A program made the translations under genes and the position numbers. From NCBI GenBank assembly GCA_905479805.1, contig CAJQNY010000235.1:1-48477 (forward strand): a stretch of DNA of 48,477 bases, in the 5' to 3' direction. Source of the DNA: an uncultured Arenicella sp. GTDB taxonomy: Bacteria; Pseudomonadota; Gammaproteobacteria; Arenicellales; Arenicellaceae. The notes beneath the pieces are model-generated. The model saw nothing but the letters and a program-made list of their open reading frames with translations, ran no database searches and was not told the DNA's origin. Shown here piece by piece: positions 44,803-48,477 of the stretch (position 1 is the stretch's first letter; the number at the start of each line of letters is the position of its first letter).

Positions 44803-45483
44803 TTAAATAGCGGGGTCGGCAGTGCCTAGAGAAGCAAAGCCAGCGGCGCGAATTCGACATGAGTCACATTCATTACAGACAACTCCATCTGATGCAGGGT
44901 TGTAACAAGAGATGGTCTGCCCATAGTCAACACCAAGTTCTATACCGGTTTTAATAATTTCGGCTTTGCTCAGAGTCAGCAGCGGTGCCTCAATACTAAT
45001 AGTATCGCCTTCCACGCCCGCTTTAGTAGCGAGATTAGCCATTGTTTGAAACGAGGCTATGTATTCTGGTCGGCAATCTGGGTAGCCTGAGTAATCCACT
45101 GCATTGGCGCCGATAAAAATTGCCTTGGCCTGCAACACTTCTGCCCAACCTAACGCCACCGATAAAAACACCGTGTTACGGGCGGGCACGTAGGTGACAG
45201 GAATCTGCTCATTATTTTGATCAGTATTTTCTTCAGTCGGCACATTGATGCTGTCATCAGTCAGAGCGGAACCTCCAAAATTGCCAATGTCAATTTTGAT
45301 CACTCGATGCTCAACTGCACCATTGGATTCTGCAACTACTTTAGAGCGCTCCAGCTCAATTCCATGCCTTTGCCCATAATCCATACTCAAGGCGTAACAT
45401 TCAAAGCCTTGTGCGCGGGCAATTGCCAAAACGGTAGCGGAATCTAAACCGCCTGACACTAATATCACCGCTCGTTTGCTCAT
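44803..45483 (-). CDS. queC: 7-cyano-7-deazaguanine synthase
   Basis: ATP-dependent enzyme that converts 7-carboxy-7-deazaguanine to preQ0 in queuosine synthesis. The 226-residue protein has the PP-loop SGGLDSAT at about 10-17, [10 protein letters not shown] near 36-45, and a zinc site of four cysteines in [19 protein letters not shown] near 186-204. The start ATG overlaps the queE stop by 4 nt, so they are translationally coupled. The family length (about 230) is matched. Confidence 0.96.
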   Translation of the reverse strand: MSKRAVILVSGGLDSATVLAIARAQGFECYALSMDYGQRHGIELERSKVVAESNGAVEHRVIKIDIGNFGGSALTDDSINVPTEENTDQNNEQIPVTYVPARNTVFLSVALGWAEVLQAKAIFIGANAVDYSGYPDCRPEYIASFQTMANLATKAGVEGDTISIEAPLLTLSKAEIIKTGIELGVDYGQTISCYNPASDGVVCNECDSCRIRAAGFASLGTADPAI

Positions 45484-46118
45484 CTTCCTGCCTCGTCATC
45501 CCAAAGTACTTTATGCATCTGCAGTTGCAACCGAACGGGGAGTTGATCGCGAATAATCCAATCCGCTAGCTGTGTGGGATTAAGCTGATCGGCGGAAGGT
45601 GAAAAGAACACTTCGGCTAAAGTATCCAGCTCCCGTTGTGCAAGTATCTCCTTAGCCCATCGATAATCATCTTCATTGCAAATGACAAACTTCAATGCAT
45701 CACTTGGTTTAATGGCATCCAGGTTGTGATACTTATTATTTGGCTCTTCCCCAGACTCAGGAGTTTTAATATCCAATACGACGTAGACCCGAGGATCAAC
45801 TTCAGCAATATCCATTGCTCCCCCAGTCTCGATAGAAACTGAGTATCCTTTGTCACATAGTTGGGTCAATAAATCGATGCATTCTGGCTGCGCCAATGGT
45901 TCCCCACCTGTCACTGTCACGTGCTTAGTGCGATAACGCCCTACCTCATCGAGTATCTCTTCAATCTCAAATTTGGTCCCGCCATGAAAGGCATACGCTG
46001 TATCGCAATAGGTACAGCGCATGGGGCAACCAGTCAGCCTAACAAAAACGGTGGGCAAACCCACCGTTTTAGATTCACCCTGAATGGAGTAAAATATTTC
46101 AGTAATTTTTATCGACAC
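45480..46118 (-). CDS. queE: 7-carboxy-7-deazaguanine synthase
   Basis: Radical SAM enzyme making 7-carboxy-7-deazaguanine from the QueD product. The SAM cluster is C31, C35 and C38 in GCPMRCTYC, followed by [19 protein letters not shown] near 70 completes the radical SAM core. The 212 residues fit the short bacterial type. It is between cpoB and queC; the queC start overlaps its stop. No queD or queF is seen in the window, so the pathway continues elsewhere. Confidence 0.95.
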   Translation of the reverse strand: MSIKITEIFYSIQGESKTVGLPTVFVRLTGCPMRCTYCDTAYAFHGGTKFEIEEILDEVGRYRTKHVTVTGGEPLAQPECIDLLTQLCDKGYSVSIETGGAMDIAEVDPRVYVVLDIKTPESGEEPNNKYHNLDAIKPSDALKFVICNEDDYRWAKEILAQRELDTLAEVFFSPSADQLNPTQLADWIIRDQLPVRLQLQMHKVLWDDEAGR

Positions 46119-46179
46119 AGCAGATCACAATATTCGAAAAGTAAAAATAACTCAGACTTTAAAGCGTAAATTCAAACCA

Positions 46180-47550
46180 CTACTTGCTTAATTCGGTCAG
46201 TCTATTTTTAGCTGAAATCGCAGCATTAGAGCGTGGATGGTATTGGATGATTTCCTGCAATAGAATACGCGCTTCTATTTGGTTACCTTGCTCTTGTTCA
46301 ATATAGGCGGTCTTCAACATTGCATCAGGCAGTCTTGGACTTTGCGAAAAATTATCCATGATTGCTTTAAAATAAAGTTTTGAATTATCAAGTGAACGAT
46401 TCACGTACATTGATTCCGCAATCCAATAGTGTGCGTCGTCTGCATAATCACCTTGCGGATAATTAACAATTTGCTTTTTAAAAGTATCAACCGCTTGGGC
46501 ATGGTTGGATTGCTTCAACAATCCAAAACCTTTTTGGTAATAATCCTGCTCTGAAATCACTAAGGCCGGTGTGGCTACTTGAGGAGCTTGTTCGACTCTC
46601 GCTTGCGGAGAATCTATCCCACCCGCGTTGGCAGCAACCACCTGGCTTGGGTCATATTGCTGCTGTTGACCGTTTGCATTTGGAGCCGTTATTGGAACTT
46701 GGCCCGTAGCATTCACAGCGGGGACGGCAATAACGCCAGTACCTGCTGCTGCTTGTGTCGCCTGGGTAGCCGGTTGCTGCTGTGCATTGGGCAAAGTTGA
46801 TACTGGTGGGTTCTGAGTAATTTGACCGCCACCAAGCTGTCCGTTTGGCTGCGTATTATTCACCACGACAGGCCGTTGTGGGGCAACACTTCCATTGTTA
46901 GCACTCGGCCTTGCGTTATTTACACCGTTATTTACACCGTTATTTACACCATTGTCACCACTCTCAACATCAACTCCAACCCTGCGTTCTTCAACAGGCG
47001 GGTAAGCATTTGCGGCCGATACTGGAGCAGCAGATGGTGCTTGATTATTCTCGTAGGGGTTATAAAAATCTGCATCATCAGCTGGCAAATCAGCCGTCGA
47101 TGACGCTGGGCTAGGCTGTTGTGCCGGATAAGCAGGAGTGCTCGACGCTGTTGGATCTATCGGTGTTTGTGAAGCATCTACCCAAGGCTCACCGACATTA
47201 TTGCTGTCTGTTGGCGTCGGATAGTTGGATGCAGACGATTGCACGGCGGGATAAGCAGGCGATGCTTCGGTGTAATTAGGCACCCCTGTTGGATTATCAA
47301 CGCTATTACTAGAGCGACTGCCAGAGCTATTATTCGCCGCTTTCTGCATGCGTCGAAGCTGATAACCTTGTCGATCTACCATATCCCTAAGTTCAGCTAT
47401 CTCCGATCTTAAGGCTTGAATTTCCAACAACATAGCCGCTTGCTGACTTGTGGTCGTTTTATTTTGTTGCGCGTACGCAGGCATCCACACCGTTGAAACT
47501 AGTACAGTGACGACGACGAGGGCAACAACAGTATGTTTATTCATGGGCAT
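46180..47550 (-). CDS. cpoB: Cell division coordinator CpoB-like protein with a long linker
   Basis: Periplasmic protein of the Tol-Pal system (YbgF/CpoB) linking peptidoglycan synthesis to outer-membrane constriction. Signal peptide ends near MPAYAQ; a coiled coil at about 35-70 (trimerisation region) is followed by a Ser/Pro/Gln/Asn-rich disordered linker from about 75 to 335, and a TPR domain (about 340-456, YYQKGFGLLKQSNHAQAVD). The total is 456 residues where E. coli CpoB has about 263, with nearly all the excess in the linker, including three GVNN repeats. Starts at 47550 and 47544 are both possible; neither has a good ribosome site. A 329-bp gap separates it from pal. Confidence 0.9.
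   Translation of the reverse strand: MPMNKHTVVALVVVTVLVSTVWMPAYAQQNKTTTSQQAAMLLEIQALRSEIAELRDMVDRQGYQLRRMQKAANNSSGSRSSNSVDNPTGVPNYTEASPAYPAVQSSASNYPTPTDSNNVGEPWVDASQTPIDPTASSTPAYPAQQPSPASSTADLPADDADFYNPYENNQAPSAAPVSAANAYPPVEERRVGVDVESGDNGVNNGVNNGVNNARPSANNGSVAPQRPVVVNNTQPNGQLGGGQITQNPPVSTLPNAQQQPATQATQAAAGTGVIAVPAVNATGQVPITAPNANGQQQQYDPSQVVAANAGGIDSPQARVEQAPQVATPALVISEQDYYQKGFGLLKQSNHAQAVDTFKKQIVNYPQGDYADDAHYWIAESMYVNRSLDNSKLYFKAIMDNFSQSPRLPDAMLKTAYIEQEQGNQIEARILLQEIIQYHPRSNAAISAKNRLTELSK
46915..46950 (-). repeat. Three 12-bp tandem repeats inside cpoB
   Basis: Identical units GTTATTTACACC (plus strand) encode three successive Gly-Val-Asn-Asn units in the disordered linker. In-frame multiples of 3 mean copy-number change would not break the gene. 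Confidence 0.85.
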
Positions 47551-47879
47551 GGAGTTTATTTTTTAATCGGATATAAAGAAATCTAGGACTTTGCGCATCT
47601 TAGATTTAACACATATTACGGTGTTCTAACACAATGGTTGAATTTAAATAATGTTGCATGGCTTACCTTTACCTACCTCAAACCAACCACAATTGCAGTT
47701 TGAGACAGTCTGTAGAAGAAGCCGTTAGAGGCAGAAAAAGCGTTGCACCAAGCAAGAGACCCTATTTTGGATCTTGTGTTCGATACAACGCTTAATTAGT
47801 ACACCTTCACTATTCCGTGAAAATGATCCCAACGGCCAACAAAATAACCGTTGAGCTGCCGTGTGTAACTGAGTACTTC
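47551..47879. other. Intergenic gap between pal and cpoB
   Basis: 329 bp, unlike the near-adjacent pal-cpoB spacing of E. coli. It holds one CAACGG/CCGTTG hairpin (47830-47853, 12-nt loop, no T-run) shortly after the pal stop and an imperfect stem around 47741-47790. No gene or clear promoter is seen, though cpoB may have its own. Confidence 0.55.
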
Positions 47880-48398
47880 TTAGTAAGAAATCTCTACACG
47901 ACGATTTTTCTGCCAAGCACCTTCGTTATGAGCAGAGTCAGCTGGGCGTTCTTCGCCGTATGAAACTGAATTATAAGAAGACCCCGATCCAGAGGCCGCC
48001 ATCAAATTTGCTACGGCTTGTGAACGACGCTCACCCAATGCAAGGTTAAAGTCACGAGTTCCACGCTCATCGGCGTGTCCTTCCAAGGTAACTTTGGCGC
48101 CACCACGTTCTGCTAAAGACCTAGCGTGTGCACGCGCAATGATTTGCGAACGACGATCGATTTCAGTGCTGTTGTATTGGAAGTACAGTGTTTTGTACTC
48201 CAATGGGTTGCCGTTTATGCCTAAAGAAGCCAAATCAGCGGCTGATAGACCTGTTCCATACATGTTGTTGTTTTCAACGGGGATGCTCGTTCTCTCGCCT
48301 GAATCATCAGGAACAACTACTTGCTCCTTTTTGCCACCACAGGCAGATAAAGATAGGCCAAGAACAACTAGTAATAATAGATGTAGCTTGCGATTCAT
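47880..48398 (-). CDS. pal: Peptidoglycan-associated lipoprotein
   Basis: Outer-membrane lipoprotein that ties the outer membrane to peptidoglycan in the Tol-Pal complex. The 172-residue protein has a lipobox LSACG at about 17-21 and an OmpA-like C-terminal domain (about 62-172) with VTLEGHADERGTRDFNLALGERR, whose Asp and Arg bind meso-diaminopimelate. GGAG before the ATG is a good ribosome site. The next gene upstream, expected to be tolB, is outside the window; 48399-48477 is its spacer or 3' end and holds no complete gene. Confidence 0.96.
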   Translation of the reverse strand: MNRKLHLLLLVVLGLSLSACGGKKEQVVVPDDSGERTSIPVENNNMYGTGLSAADLASLGINGNPLEYKTLYFQYNSTEIDRRSQIIARAHARSLAERGGAKVTLEGHADERGTRDFNLALGERRSQAVANLMAASGSGSSYNSVSYGEERPADSAHNEGAWQKNRRVEISY

Positions 48399-48477
48399 AA
48401 TTCACTCCAAGAAGGTTTGTTTTTTGCTTTTTCAGCGATTATTAAAATTAAATGTGTACTGCTGTCTTAAAACTTGT

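Overview
The window reads as a chromosomal segment of a Gram-negative gammaproteobacterium with a moderate, slightly AT-rich composition. The evidence is Tol-Pal and queuosine genes in the pal-cpoB-queE-queC order, a miaB-phoH-ybeY-corC block, a Vibrio-like TonB2/TtpC operon, type II secretion gspA/gspB, lipoproteins with clear lipoboxes and class I and II tRNA synthetases of gammaproteobacterial type. I cannot place it to genus; a marine lineage is a guess. No prophage, insertion sequence, integron, CRISPR array or rRNA operon is visible.

Layout. 1-9.8 kb: glnS, then convergent genes for an MCE-domain lipoprotein, a secreted endonuclease I and a long-chain acyl-CoA synthetase; adk; a glutaredoxin-like protein; an FKBP isomerase; thrS with a structured leader. 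10-16.6 kb: pyrC, a TerC-family membrane protein, an unusual receiver-like/TM/TonB fusion protein, and a gap-pgi glycolytic pair. 16.8-24.8 kb: a nine-gene minus-strand operon, DUF3450-TtpC-ExbB-ExbD-TonB-TPR followed by a second DUF3450-TtpC-ExbD set, that should energise outer-membrane transport. 24.8-25.7 kb: a long non-coding gap with a candidate promoter/operator and palindromes. 25.7-38.5 kb: gltX, an MsbA-like ABC exporter, prfC, gspB/gspA, a stand-alone 5'-3' exonuclease, corC, ybeY, phoH, miaB. 38.7-42.2 kb: a two-gene secreted C25 (gingipain-like) cysteine peptidase locus. 42.4-44.1 kb: class II fba, preceded by a strange tRNA-Lys-linked array of structured elements and terminators. 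44.2-48.4 kb: a PqiA-like protein, queC, queE, cpoB with a very long linker, and pal; tolB would be expected just beyond the right edge.

Working together: central metabolism (gap, pgi, fba, adk, pyrC) and translation (glnS, thrS, gltX, prfC, miaB, ybeY, tRNA-Lys) are interleaved with envelope functions (Ton, Tol-Pal, GspAB, MCE lipoprotein, ABC exporter). queC and queE make the queuosine precursor. The most unusual items are the tRNA-Lys 3' array (43.69-44.10 kb), the receiver-TonB fusion, the duplicated TtpC module and the two-gene C25 peptidase locus. All functional assignments come from reading motifs in the sequence; no database search was run.
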